Made by a program: the position numbers and the translations under genes
The notes under the pieces: generated by a model
What the model saw: only the letters and a program-made list of their open reading frames with translations
The model's database searches: none
What the model was told of the DNA's origin: nothing
Source of the DNA: an uncultured Bacteroidales bacterium
GTDB lineage: Bacteria > Bacteroidota > Bacteroidia > Bacteroidales > Paludibacteraceae
Reading direction: 5' to 3'
DNA: 64,000 bases
Assembly (NCBI GenBank): GCA_900316845.1
Contig: ONEG01000004.1
Coordinates: 153,790 to 217,789, forward strand
Part shown: positions 43,157 to 51,866 of the stretch, in pieces
Position numbering within the stretch: position 1 is the stretch's first letter
Layout: each line of letters begins with the position of its first letter

Positions 43157-44161
43157 TTATGCTTTTTTCGGTTCGCCGAAGTGTTGCGGACGAATCTTGT
43201 TCAACAATGGAACGCAAGCGTTCATGATCAGGATAGCGAAGGACATACCTTCGGGGTAGTTACCCCACGTACGGATGACCATTACGATGAATCCGATACC
43301 GATACCGAAGATGATCTTTCCCCACGCGCTCATCGGGCTGGTGACGTAGTCGGTTGCCATGAAGAAGGCACCGAGCATCAGACCTCCAGAGAGGAGTTCG
43401 TAGCCGATATAATGGCAGGTGTCCAGTCCCTCAGGCAGCGCACCGGCGAGACCTGTGCAAGCGCAGAAGCAAGCTACGGTACCGAGGATGGCTACAGGGA
43501 TGTGCCAGGTGATGACGCGGCAGCAGATGAGGAGAATACCTCCGATGAGCAGCGCTGCAGCGCTGACCTCACCGAGCGAACCGCCCATAACGCCGAGGAA
43601 CGAATCCATGAGAGACGGCAGCTGGTCAATGACGGATGAATCTCCGGCTTTGACGATGTGCTTGAGATAATAGAGCGGGGTAGCGCCTGTCTCGGCGTCC
43701 ACATACGCGCCGTTGAAGCCTTGCGGCGTCGGCCAGGTGGTCATTTGTGCCGGATAAGCGATGAGCAGGAAGACACGACCTACGAGAGCGGGGTTGAAGG
43801 GGTTCTGACCCAGACCGCCGAAAGTCATCTTACCAATACCGATAGCTACTACGGCACCGATAATAACGATCCACCAATCGATGGTAGAAGGAAGGTTGAA
43901 AGCGAGCAGCAGACCGGTGAGGACCGCCGAGAGGTCTCCGATGGTCTGACGTTGCTCTTTGAGCACATAACGGCTGATGACGTACTCGGTGCAGACACAT
44001 GCGAGAACCGAGATGGCAGCCGTGATCAATACGCCCCAGCCAAACTCCACTACTGCTACTGCGTAAGCAGGCATCAAAGCGAGAATGACCAGAAGCATAT
44101 TCCGGCGGACGGTATCACCACTGTGGGCGTGCGGAGCCGGAGCGACAATCAATTGTTTCAT
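43157..44161 (-). CDS. rnfD: Rnf complex membrane subunit D
   Basis: 334 residues, about nine helices. The covalent FMN motif TGATPL is at residues 158-163; FGGLGQNPFNPALVGRVFL is the family signature. Starts 30 bases after rnfC. Confidence 0.95.
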   Translation of the reverse strand: MKQLIVAPAPHAHSGDTVRRNMLLVILALMPAYAVAVVEFGWGVLITAAISVLACVCTEYVISRYVLKEQRQTIGDLSAVLTGLLLAFNLPSTIDWWIVIIGAVVAIGIGKMTFGGLGQNPFNPALVGRVFLLIAYPAQMTTWPTPQGFNGAYVDAETGATPLYYLKHIVKAGDSSVIDQLPSLMDSFLGVMGGSLGEVSAAALLIGGILLICCRVITWHIPVAILGTVACFCACTGLAGALPEGLDTCHYIGYELLSGGLMLGAFFMATDYVTSPMSAWGKIIFGIGIGFIVMVIRTWGNYPEGMSFAILIMNACVPLLNKIRPQHFGEPKKA

Positions 44162-44189
44162 AATTTATGATTTCAAATTTATGATTTAA
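44162..44189. repeat. 14-bp tandem duplication in the rnfC-rnfD spacer
   Basis: aatttatgatttca followed by aatttatgatttaa fills the 30-base spacer. Confidence 0.75.
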
Positions 44190-44191
44190 CA

Positions 44192-45538
44192 TTATTTTTT
44201 CGCTGCAGCGGCACGCTCACGGAGGATGGCGCCTACTTTTGCTTTACCCGGACGGATACCGTCTAAGAGACGGCGGTGAGCAGGACAGGTGAATACGCAG
44301 CAACCGCAGTCGATGCAATCCATGATGTCATGCTTCTCCAGTTCGTCCCACATCTCCAGTTCGCTGAGACGTTGGAGCAAGTACGGCTCGAGTCCCATCG
44401 GACAAGCCTGTACGCACTTGCCGCAACGGATACAGTTCTCTTGCTCCGGACGGATACACTCTGCTTCCGGCAGGAAGAGAAGGCCGGAGAGACGTTTGTT
44501 AGCCGGCATGTTCTCGATATGATCCATGGCGCGTCCCATCATCGGGCCACCGCCAATGACCTTTCCTGTATCTACAGGTACTCCTCCGGCGAGCTCAATC
44601 ACTTCCTCGATCGGCGTACCGAAACGAACGCAGTAGTTACCCGGGTTCTTCACGGATTTGCCGGTAACGGTCATGACGCGGCTGATGAGCGGTTTGTTCT
44701 TCTGTACTGCTTCATAAACGGCATAGATAGTAGCCACGTTATCCACTACGGCTCCCACTTCAATCGGGAGAGCACCGGAGGGCACCTGGCGACCGATAGT
44801 GGCATCGATGAGCTGTTTCTCGCCACCTTGCGGGTAACGGAGCTTGAGCGGCATGACCTCGATACCGAGTTGCTTCTCCGCCAGCTCGCGCATGTGTGCG
44901 ATGGCATCGGGTTTGTTGTTCTCAATACCGATGATAGCGCGCTGAACGCCCAGGGCTTTCTTGAGGATCTGGATACCGATGATGATCTCCTCGCCGTGCT
45001 CCATCATCAGCTGGTGGTCACAGGTCAGATACGGTTCGCACTCTACGCCGTTGACGATGAGCACTTCGGCTTTCTTGCCCGGAGGCGGCAGCAGTTTGAC
45101 GTGTGTCGGGAAGCAAGCGCCACCGAGACCTACTATACCTGCGGCTGCGATCTTGTCGATGATCTCCTTCGGCTCCAAGGTACACTGGTGTACGAGGTCC
45201 GGTTTGCGATCAATCTCCGGCAACCACTCGTCACCCTCTACGTCGATGTAGATAGCTTGTCCGGGAGCACCCCATGCGTCGGTCCAGTCACCGATCTTGG
45301 TGATCGTACCGCTTACAGGAGAGCAGATGTTTGCACTCACGAATCCGCCGGCTTTCGCCAGCAGTTCGCCCACTTTTACTTTCTTGCCAACCTCTACCAC
45401 GGCTTGAGCCGGCGCACCGATGTGCTGTACCAGAGGGATGATAGCCTGCTTTGGCAGCGGGCACTCTTTGATCGCCTGGTGTGCAGAGTATTGCTTGTTG
45501 TCCTGCGGATGAACTCCGCCAATATGAAATGTCCTCAT
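44192..45538 (-). CDS. rnfC: Rnf complex NADH-binding subunit C
   Basis: 448 residues. Peripheral subunit with a Gly-rich nucleotide/flavin site (GIVGLGGACFPTHVKL), a SLBB domain, and two 4Fe-4S motifs near the end, CIRCGKCVQACP and CIDCGCCVFTCP. It passes electrons between NADH and the other subunits. Confidence 0.95.
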   Translation of the reverse strand: MRTFHIGGVHPQDNKQYSAHQAIKECPLPKQAIIPLVQHIGAPAQAVVEVGKKVKVGELLAKAGGFVSANICSPVSGTITKIGDWTDAWGAPGQAIYIDVEGDEWLPEIDRKPDLVHQCTLEPKEIIDKIAAAGIVGLGGACFPTHVKLLPPPGKKAEVLIVNGVECEPYLTCDHQLMMEHGEEIIIGIQILKKALGVQRAIIGIENNKPDAIAHMRELAEKQLGIEVMPLKLRYPQGGEKQLIDATIGRQVPSGALPIEVGAVVDNVATIYAVYEAVQKNKPLISRVMTVTGKSVKNPGNYCVRFGTPIEEVIELAGGVPVDTGKVIGGGPMMGRAMDHIENMPANKRLSGLLFLPEAECIRPEQENCIRCGKCVQACPMGLEPYLLQRLSELEMWDELEKHDIMDCIDCGCCVFTCPAHRRLLDGIRPGKAKVGAILRERAAAAKK

Positions 45539-45545
45539 TTATTTA

Positions 45546-45577
45546 TTCATTTACACATTTACACATTTGTTCATTTG
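45546..45577. repeat. 8-bp tandem array in the rnfB-rnfC spacer
   Basis: ttcattta, cacattta, cacatttg, ttcatttg. The rnfB stop codon (45571-45573 on the minus strand) lies inside the last unit. Confidence 0.85.
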
Positions 45578-45987
45578 TTTTGCGCCATGGCGATGTTGAG
45601 CGGGAAGGCAGCTCTCGGTGTAGCGAGTGCTTTAATCTTCTCGGCGATAGCCGGATCGAAGCCCTTCTTGTCGCCGGTTTGAGCAGCAGGAGCTGCTTCT
45701 TCTGTCGCGGTTGGCGTAAGGATCTTCTTTACTTCATCCATGGTCGGGTCACCACCCACAGGGCAGGCCAGACCCTCTGTACTACCGGCTTTGACGCACG
45801 CTTCTGCGAAGTTGCGGCAACCGGCAAATCCGCAGCCACCGCAGTTAGCACCAGGCAGAACGGCCTGTACCAAGTCGATGCGCGGATCTTCCTCTACTTT
45901 GAAGAACTGGCTGACAAAATAGAGCAGGATCGCTGCTACCAAGGCTGTCACACCAAGAACTCCCATAGAAATCAGAATCAGATTCAT
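45571..45987 (-). CDS. rnfB: short RnfB lacking the ferredoxin domain
   Basis: Only 138 residues. Residues 1-28 form the membrane anchor; 38-80 hold the first 4Fe-4S site (PGANCGGCGFAGCRNFAEACV...GLACPVGG) and the usual DPTMDEVKKIL. RnfB of Bacteroides is about twice as long and has at least two further 4Fe-4S motifs. Here Ala/Thr-rich residues follow, then a stop inside an 8-bp repeat array. All other subunits look complete, so the complex may work with an external ferredoxin or be impaired. Confidence 0.85.
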   Translation of the reverse strand: MNLILISMGVLGVTALVAAILLYFVSQFFKVEEDPRIDLVQAVLPGANCGGCGFAGCRNFAEACVKAGSTEGLACPVGGDPTMDEVKKILTPTATEEAAPAAQTGDKKGFDPAIAEKIKALATPRAAFPLNIAMAQNK

Positions 45988-46039
45988 GTTGGTTGTTGTT
46001 TTAAATGTTTGTTATTAGAATTTTTTAATATTTTTTATT

Positions 46040-46083
46040 ATATACTCCGTGTGTGCTTCCAATATACTCCGTGTGTGCTTCCT
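46040..46083. repeat. 22-bp tandem duplication
   Basis: atatactccgtgtgtgcttc plus CA, then the same with CT. Total length 44 bases, 13 bases before another 44-bp block. Confidence 0.85.
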
Positions 46084-46096
46084 GCCTAAGTCCTCC

Positions 46097-46140
46097 ATCG
46101 GATGCTCATCGGGTGCTCATCGGATGCTCATCGGGTGCTC
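46097..46140. repeat. 44-bp block of four 11-bp units
   Basis: atcggatgctc and atcgggtgctc alternate twice. Reverse complement resembles the block at 6566. Lies between the rseC-like gene and rnfB. Confidence 0.9.
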
Positions 46141-46149
46141 GCTATGACG

Positions 46150-46563
46150 TCAAGCCTTCCGCGCCGTGAAAGTAAACTGCTTCTGAAGGCGGTGCCTGAA
46201 CTGACTGAGCACCAGGTAATAAAGGGCGATGGAGCATAAGGCGACAGTGCCCACGATCGCTTCGTCCCAGCCGGTCAGCACATCCAATACCGCGATCACA
46301 CTCATCATCACAATAAAAGGTAGCACGTAAGCGAGCAGTACGGCTTTCCAAGCCAAGTGTTCGCGCACTTCTACCTCTACCTGGTCGCCGACTTGCATCG
46401 GTTCGAGCATCACGGCGTCCATCTCTTTTTGCTGGCTCTCGGTGGACATACACATCGATTTCGCCTTACAAGCGGAACAGGCGGATGACTGTACGATCTG
46501 CACGTGCGCCAACTCCCCGTTGATGCCTGAAACGATACCTGTATGTCTGATCAATTCGTCCAT
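46150..46563 (-). CDS. RseC/MucC-family protein
   Basis: About 137 residues. N-terminal soluble part with four Cys in SSACSACKAKSMCMS, then two membrane helices (about 75-115). Homologues (RseC, RnfX) accompany rnf genes and are linked to SoxR reduction or sigma-E control. The ATG at 46563 follows the promoter; a longer frame would begin before it. First gene of the rnf operon. Confidence 0.8.
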   Translation of the reverse strand: MDELIRHTGIVSGINGELAHVQIVQSSACSACKAKSMCMSTESQQKEMDAVMLEPMQVGDQVEVEVREHLAWKAVLLAYVLPFIVMMSVIAVLDVLTGWDEAIVGTVALCSIALYYLVLSQFRHRLQKQFTFTARKA

Positions 46564-46581
46564 AAATCCATAAAAAGCGTA

Positions 46582-46589
46582 CAAAGGTA
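46582..46589 (-). promoter_or_regulatory. -7 box of the rnf operon promoter
   Basis: TACCTTTG on the minus strand, 19 bases before the ATG. Confidence 0.75.
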
Positions 46590-46703
46590 CAAAAAAAAAT
46601 TCATATACACAAGCGTGCGCGAACATTATTATAAAAAAAGTGTCTTTTTTCGACAAAAAGCTAAAAAAAATAAGATTTATTTTTTAAAATCGAATATTTG
46701 TCG

Positions 46704-46711
46704 TACCTTTG
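46704..46711 (+). promoter_or_regulatory. -7 box of the ftsK promoter
   Basis: TACCTTTG followed by TACG, 20 bases before the ATG. Confidence 0.75.
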
Positions 46712-46730
46712 TACGCTAAATTGAGTTATT

Positions 46731-49304
46731 ATGCCTAGAACCGTATCTAAATCGAGAAATCCCTTATCGGACGATCGTCCGAATGAGCGCGCCATAAAAG
46801 TAGAGCAAACCGGCTGGTGGGAGGCGGTGAAGCGTATCTTGAGTGCACGTGAGACGCGAATGGTAGCAGGAGTCCTGCTGCTGGCTTTTGCTGTAATCGG
46901 CACGATCGCGTATGTGAGCTTTTTATTCACGGGCATGTACGATCAGTCGATCTTGTCGCTGGATCATGCGGGACGCGTAGAGAACCGCGAGGCGATACGT
47001 AATCTGTTGGGTCTGCCGGGTGCCCGGTTGGCACATTTCATGATTGATGGCACGTTCGGTTTTGTGAGCGTGCTGCTGATGCTGATGATCGCTATTTACG
47101 GTTTGCGGTTGATGCATGTTTTCCGGGATATACACGCTATCAAGCTGTTCTGCGGCGGCACGTTCTGGGTGCTCTGGGGAGCTGTCGTTTTGGGCTTTGC
47201 GCAACAGATGGCGCATTTAGGTGTTTACCGGTGGGGAGGCGCTTTTGGTAGTATGGCCGCGGCGTGGCTGGTGAGTTATGTGAATATCATCGGCACGATG
47301 GCGATTTTATTCGTGACGCTGGTTATTTTCCTGATAGTGACCGATCCACGGTTTATCGACCGGTGCAAGGCTTTCGGCGAATGGTGCAAGGGACTCTTCA
47401 AGAAGAAACCCAAAGATCCCAACGATCCCAAAAATCCCGAAGAACCGGAAGAGCCGGAAGAGAATCCTGAAGAGAATCCGGAAGAGAATCCGGAAGGTAA
47501 TGAAGTGACGATTGATCTGCCCGTTGACTTCACCATTGAGCCGATCAGCGAAGAAGAACCGAAGGTGGAGATTGAGGAGCCTTTGGTAGATGAAGACAAC
47601 GAGCCGCTGGGCGATGCGCCGATTCCCATGGACGAACCGGAGGCGAAGGAAGAGAGCGATAAGAAAGACGGAGACCCGGACTTGGAGATCGAGGACGTCA
47701 ACGAGGATGAGTTATATACGAAGGACCCGGACAAACTCCTGGAGAAACTCGGTCCGTACGATCCGCGGAAGGACTTGGAGTTCTATAAGTTCCCGAGTTT
47801 GAACCTGCTGAAGGTCTATGACAACGAGACCGCTCCGGTCATCAACGAAGAGGAGCAGCGCAATAACGGTGCACGTATCGTGACGACTTTGCGCAACTAT
47901 GGCATAGAAATTGATAGTATCAAAGCGACGGTCGGTCCGACGGTGACGCTGTATGAGATTGTGCCGAAAGCAGGTGTCCGTGTGGCAAAGATCCAGCAGC
48001 TGGAGAACGACATTATGTTGTCTCTGAGCGCCACGGGAATCCGTATCATCGCGCCGATGCCCGGAAAAGGAACGGTGGGAATCGAGGTTCCGAACGAGAA
48101 GCCGCAGGTGGTGTCCATGCACTCGGTCATCGCCTCCAAACGCTTCCAGGAAGAGACGAAAATGCGTCTGCCGATCGCGTACGGTAGGACGATCACGAAC
48201 GAGGTGTTCATGTTTGACCTCGCGAAGACGCCGCACTTATTAGTAGCCGGTGCTACGGGAACCGGTAAGTCCGTCGCTATCAACGCGATTATCACTTCGC
48301 TCCTCTATAAGAAACATCCGGCAGAGTTGAAACTTGTGATGGTCGATCCGAAGATGGTAGAGTTTGCGCCGTACAAGCCCTTGATCAAGCATTTCCTCGC
48401 GGCACAACCGGATACCGACCCCGACCAGGTGGTGATCACCGATTGCGACAAGGTCATCAACACCCTGAACTCGCTGGTGATCGAGATGGAGAACCGGTAC
48501 AAACTGCTGATGGATGCCGGCGTGCGCAACTTGGAGGATTATAACGACAAGTTCGTGCGTAGAAGGCTGAATCCCAATAAGTTAGTGGGTGACAGCTTGC
48601 ACCATCAATACCTGCCCTATATCGTCATTATCATCGATGAGTACGGAGATTTCATCATGCAGGCAGGCAAGCAGGTGGAGACGCCGATTGCGCGTATCAC
48701 GCAGAAGGCACGTGCCGTGGGAATGCACATGATCCTGGCTACCCAGCGTCCGTCTGTGAACATCGTCACAGGTGTCATCAAAGCGAATATCCCGACGCGT
48801 ATTGCGTTGCGGACGCAGAGTGTGATTGACTCGCGTACTGTCCTTGATGCGAAGGGAGCAGAGCAGCTGATCGGTCGTGGCGACAGCCTCTATGCAGGTA
48901 ACGCGAGTGTGACACGTATCCAGTGTGCTTTTGTCGATACGCCGGAGGTGGATGAGATCGTGAAGCATATATCGAAACAGCAGCGCTATACCGAGCCGTA
49001 CCAGTTGCCGGAGTATGTCGGCGAAGGCGGCGACGGCGAGGCTGCAGCCCCGGGAAGCGTGGACATGAAACGGCTCGATCCGATGTTCGCGGATGTAGCG
49101 CGTTACGTAGTAACGAAGCAGGAAGGATCGACCAGCCGTCTGCAGCGTGCCTTCGAGATCGGTTACAACCGCGCAGGCAAACTGTCCGACCAACTCGAGG
49201 CGGCAGGTATTGTGGGGCCGAACAAAGGTCCGAAAGGCCGCGACGTGCTGATTCAGGACCTCTCGCAACTCGACCAACTGTTAGAAGAATTGGGAGTAAA
49301 ATAA
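46731..49304 (+). CDS. ftsK: FtsK/SpoIIIE DNA translocase
   Basis: 857 residues. Four membrane helices in 1-205, an acidic Pro/Glu linker (about 228-340, repeated PEEN), the alpha/beta motor with Walker A GATGTGKS (about 507-514) and Walker B region IVIIIDEYGDFI, and a gamma winged-helix domain at the end (SRLQRAFEIGYNRAGKLSDQL). It moves chromosome termini through the division septum and activates XerCD recombination at dif. Confidence 0.95.
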   Translation: MPRTVSKSRNPLSDDRPNERAIKVEQTGWWEAVKRILSARETRMVAGVLLLAFAVIGTIAYVSFLFTGMYDQSILSLDHAGRVENREAIRNLLGLPGARLAHFMIDGTFGFVSVLLMLMIAIYGLRLMHVFRDIHAIKLFCGGTFWVLWGAVVLGFAQQMAHLGVYRWGGAFGSMAAAWLVSYVNIIGTMAILFVTLVIFLIVTDPRFIDRCKAFGEWCKGLFKKKPKDPNDPKNPEEPEEPEENPEENPEENPEGNEVTIDLPVDFTIEPISEEEPKVEIEEPLVDEDNEPLGDAPIPMDEPEAKEESDKKDGDPDLEIEDVNEDELYTKDPDKLLEKLGPYDPRKDLEFYKFPSLNLLKVYDNETAPVINEEEQRNNGARIVTTLRNYGIEIDSIKATVGPTVTLYEIVPKAGVRVAKIQQLENDIMLSLSATGIRIIAPMPGKGTVGIEVPNEKPQVVSMHSVIASKRFQEETKMRLPIAYGRTITNEVFMFDLAKTPHLLVAGATGTGKSVAINAIITSLLYKKHPAELKLVMVDPKMVEFAPYKPLIKHFLAAQPDTDPDQVVITDCDKVINTLNSLVIEMENRYKLLMDAGVRNLEDYNDKFVRRRLNPNKLVGDSLHHQYLPYIVIIIDEYGDFIMQAGKQVETPIARITQKARAVGMHMILATQRPSVNIVTGVIKANIPTRIALRTQSVIDSRTVLDAKGAEQLIGRGDSLYAGNASVTRIQCAFVDTPEVDEIVKHISKQQRYTEPYQLPEYVGEGGDGEAAAPGSVDMKRLDPMFADVARYVVTKQEGSTSRLQRAFEIGYNRAGKLSDQLEAAGIVGPNKGPKGRDVLIQDLSQLDQLLEELGVK

Positions 49305-49307
49305 CAT

Positions 49308-49347
49308 CGAAATATCGAAATCCCGAAATATCGAAATGACGAAATTA
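49308..49347. repeat. 8-bp tandem array cgaaatNN x5
   Basis: cgaaatat, cgaaatcc, cgaaatat, cgaaatga, cgaaatta. The start codon of the next gene is inside the fourth unit. Confidence 0.85.
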
Positions 49348-49941
49348 TTGATTATATTAACCATCCTTAGTTCGTTTTTGGCGAACTTGGAGACGAAGAC
49401 GCTCAAATCGGATTTTATCGTCACGGTGGCAGAGGAGGTGAACGCACCGATGAACTATCCGGGAGAATTGACCATGCATGGTCAATGTTTTAAGGTGGAG
49501 ATGTTCAATATCGAGGCGGCGTATGACGGCAAGACGATGTACATGTACTCGTCGGAGACGGACGAACTGACGCTCTCCAACCCGACGGAAGAGGAGTTGC
49601 TGGAGAGCAATCCGCTGTTGTACGCAAAGGCTTTGGTGCCGGTTTGTAATATCGTCGAACGGGCTTCGCAAGACGGCTCGCAGACCATCGTGACGCTCAC
49701 GCCGAAGGACCCGGAGCGTCTTCCCGACGGAACGGGAAGAGCGGCCTCCGCCGAGAAGGGTATAACTAAATTTGTTCTTCGCGTGCGAAACAGCGACCTC
49801 ATGCCGCTGTCCGTGGAGATCAAAGAGGGCAAGAAGACTTCGACGCTGAAGATGAAAGAGCCGAAATTCGTACAAGGAGCAAAAGAGGCGTATGTGATCA
49901 CGCCTGAGAAAGATACATATGTAAATGATATGAGACTATGA
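49336..49941 (+). CDS. LolA-like outer-membrane lipoprotein carrier
   Basis: 201 residues with a short signal-like N-terminus (1-17). Open beta-barrel pattern of LolA: LKSDFIVTVAEE, YPGELTMHGQCFKVEM, AAYDGKTMYMYSSETDELTLSNPT. LolA ferries lipoproteins through the periplasm. In Bacteroidales this gene commonly follows ftsK. It overlaps trxB by four bases. Confidence 0.8.
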   Translation: MTKLLIILTILSSFLANLETKTLKSDFIVTVAEEVNAPMNYPGELTMHGQCFKVEMFNIEAAYDGKTMYMYSSETDELTLSNPTEEELLESNPLLYAKALVPVCNIVERASQDGSQTIVTLTPKDPERLPDGTGRAASAEKGITKFVLRVRNSDLMPLSVEIKEGKKTSTLKMKEPKFVQGAKEAYVITPEKDTYVNDMRL

Positions 49942-50870
49942 ATAAAGTAAAATGTTTGATAATAGGATCCGGCCCTGCGGGCTATACGGCAGCCATTTAT
50001 GCGAGCCGTGCGAACTTGCAACCGGTATTGATTGAAGGACCGCAGTTGGGCGGTCAGTTGACCACGACCACCGAAGTGGAGAATTTCCCCGGTTATCCGG
50101 ACGGCGTAGAACCCTTCCGGATGATGGACGATATGAAACGTCAGGCAGAGCGATTCGGTACCAAATACGTTTCCGGTATCGTGACTAAAGTGGATTTCTC
50201 CGTCAGCCCAAAGAAAGTGTGGGTGGAGGATACCGAAGAGTACGAAGCGGACGCAGTGATTATTGCAACAGGTGCGAGTGCCAAGTACCTCGGCATCGAG
50301 AGCGAGCGGACGTATAAAGGCCGCGGCGTGAGCGCGTGTGCCACCTGCGACGGTTTCTTCTATCGCAAGAAGACGGTGGCAGTGGTCGGCGGCGGAGACA
50401 CGGCGTGCGAAGAGGCAAACTACTTGGCAGGGCTCTGCGAGAAGGTCTATATGATTGTCCGCAAACCGTATTTGCGCGCTTCGGAGATTATGCAACAAAG
50501 GGTTTTGAACAACCCGAAGATCGAGGTGCTCTTTGAGCATAATACCGTCCAACTGACGGGCGAAGGCAAAGTGCAAGGAGCGGATTTAGTGTACCGCAAA
50601 GGCGAGCCGGATGAGGCGATGAAGCATATCGCAATCGACGGTTTCTTCCTGGCGATCGGTCATCATCCGAATACGGAGTTGTTCAAGGACTTTGTGAACC
50701 GCGATGCCGAGGGATATATCCTTGTGGATGGCGATAGCCCGAAGACGAATGTGCCGGGTGTTTTCGCTGCAGGCGATTGCGCCGACCCGCATTATAGACA
50801 GGCGATTGTCGCTGCCGGCAGTGGCGCGAAGGCCGCTATAGAAGCAGATAAATATATTAAGAGTTTGTGA
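49938..50870 (+). CDS. trxB: thioredoxin reductase
   Basis: 310 residues. FAD site GSGPAGYTAAIYASRA, active-site CATCDG (about 134-139), NADPH site VVGGGDTACEEANYL, and FAAGDCADPHYRQ near the end. Reduces thioredoxin with NADPH; a likely electron source for the peroxidase at 40.5 kb. Confidence 0.95.
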   Translation: MNKVKCLIIGSGPAGYTAAIYASRANLQPVLIEGPQLGGQLTTTTEVENFPGYPDGVEPFRMMDDMKRQAERFGTKYVSGIVTKVDFSVSPKKVWVEDTEEYEADAVIIATGASAKYLGIESERTYKGRGVSACATCDGFFYRKKTVAVVGGGDTACEEANYLAGLCEKVYMIVRKPYLRASEIMQQRVLNNPKIEVLFEHNTVQLTGEGKVQGADLVYRKGEPDEAMKHIAIDGFFLAIGHHPNTELFKDFVNRDAEGYILVDGDSPKTNVPGVFAAGDCADPHYRQAIVAAGSGAKAAIEADKYIKSL

Positions 50871-50873
50871 TTC

Positions 50874-51551
50874 TCAGAGACGTTCGCAATTCAGTACGAA
50901 CACTTTGAGTCCTTCTACTCTAAAGGACACGCGCAGACCTGCGTAGTCCATTTTATAGACCCGCTCCGGATTGTCTTGATAACCCGGTCGCGGGTCTTGG
51001 CGTAGAATATACTCAAGATCAGCTTTTTCCTGATCTGTAATAGGAAGGTTTGACCAGACGATTTCTAATTCATAGTCCTTCGTCTCTTCCGCAAAACCGT
51101 TTTTTGCATCGGGATGGCTGTCGCTGAAACTCAGATACGGCTTGATGTCATAAATCGGCGTGCCGTCTAACACATCCGCCCCGCTGACTATCAGTTCCCC
51201 GTTTTCTACACGTATTAACTTAACGCTACTCAGACCGATGGGATTAGGCCGAAACGGACTGCGTGTGGCAAAAACGCCCATTCGTTTGTTTCCTCCTAAT
51301 CTTGGCGGACGCACGGTCGGAGACCAGTCTAACTTATCTCCCTCTCTTGTGGAGAGGGTTGGGGTGAGGTTTGCCCCCCAAAGCAACCATAGATGACTGT
51401 AGCCCTCGATGCCTCTCAGCGCTTCAGGTATGGCGTAATCCGGCTCGAACACAATTCTCGTCAGGATCGGACTCTCCTCTCTGCTTTGTCTCGGAATACC
51501 AAATTTATCAGTGTGCCCGTTTCGGGCATATGCAATCACTTTTAGGGTCAT
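50874..51551 (-). CDS. trmO: TrmO-type tRNA t6A37 methyltransferase
   Basis: 225 residues of the TsaA/YaeB family, which N6-methylates threonylcarbamoyl-A37 of some tRNAs with SAM. FGIPRQSREES, HLWLLWGANL, RPPRLGGNKRMGVFATRSPFRPNPIGLSSVKL and DVLDGTPIYDIKPYL are signatures. Convergent with trxB, three bases apart. Confidence 0.9.
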   Translation of the reverse strand: MTLKVIAYARNGHTDKFGIPRQSREESPILTRIVFEPDYAIPEALRGIEGYSHLWLLWGANLTPTLSTREGDKLDWSPTVRPPRLGGNKRMGVFATRSPFRPNPIGLSSVKLIRVENGELIVSGADVLDGTPIYDIKPYLSFSDSHPDAKNGFAEETKDYELEIVWSNLPITDQEKADLEYILRQDPRPGYQDNPERVYKMDYAGLRVSFRVEGLKVFVLNCERL

Positions 51552-51570
51552 AAGAAACGCAAATTTGGCG

Positions 51571-51578
51571 CAAAATTA
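51571..51578 (-). promoter_or_regulatory. -7 box of the trmO promoter
   Basis: TAATTTTG followed by CG on the minus strand, 20 bases before the ATG. Confidence 0.7.
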
Positions 51579-51641
51579 CAAAAAAATACGCATTTATGCA
51601 AAAAAAATGCAAAAAAATTTGGTCATGTCAAAAAAAAGCAG

Positions 51642-51649
51642 TACTTTTG
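51642..51649 (+). promoter_or_regulatory. -7 box of the tRNA-Phe promoter
   Basis: TACTTTTG followed by CATC, 64 bases before the tRNA. Confidence 0.7.
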
Positions 51650-51712
51650 CATCCGCTTTTCGAAAAAACAACAATCCGCATGGTTTCCTCGGAATGTAAA
51701 CCATCGAAGCGC

Positions 51713-51785
51713 GGTGCCATAGCTCAGTTGGTAGAGCAAAGGACTGAAAATCCTTGTGTCACTGGTTCGATTCCCGTTGGCACCA
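51713..51785 (+). tRNA. tRNA-Phe (GAA)
   Basis: GGTGCCA acceptor pairs with TGGCACC at the 3' end; D arm AGCTCAGTTGGTAGAGC; anticodon arm AAGGA-CTGAAAA-TCCTT with anticodon GAA at 51746-51748; T arm CTGGTTCGATTCCCG. Discriminator A; CCA is not fully encoded. A terminator follows. Confidence 0.97.
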
Positions 51786-51795
51786 CAAACGCTGC

Positions 51796-51826
51796 AAAAA
51801 GACTTTCACAATCGTGGAAGTCTTTT
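51796..51826 (+). terminator. terminator after tRNA-Phe
   Basis: AAAAAGACTTTCAC, loop AATC, GTGGAAGTCTTTT. Confidence 0.85.
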
Positions 51827-51866
51827 GTGTTAAGAACACAAACACCGTGCATCTCGTTTGTGTATT

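Noticed and set aside
44276-45682. 468-codon plus-strand frame opposite rnfC
   Set aside because: Shadow of a clear rnfC; low-complexity composition and no domain.
51713-51785. tRNA-Phe as attachment site of an integrated element
   Set aside because: I found no second copy of its 3' end within the window, and a normal terminator and operon follow.
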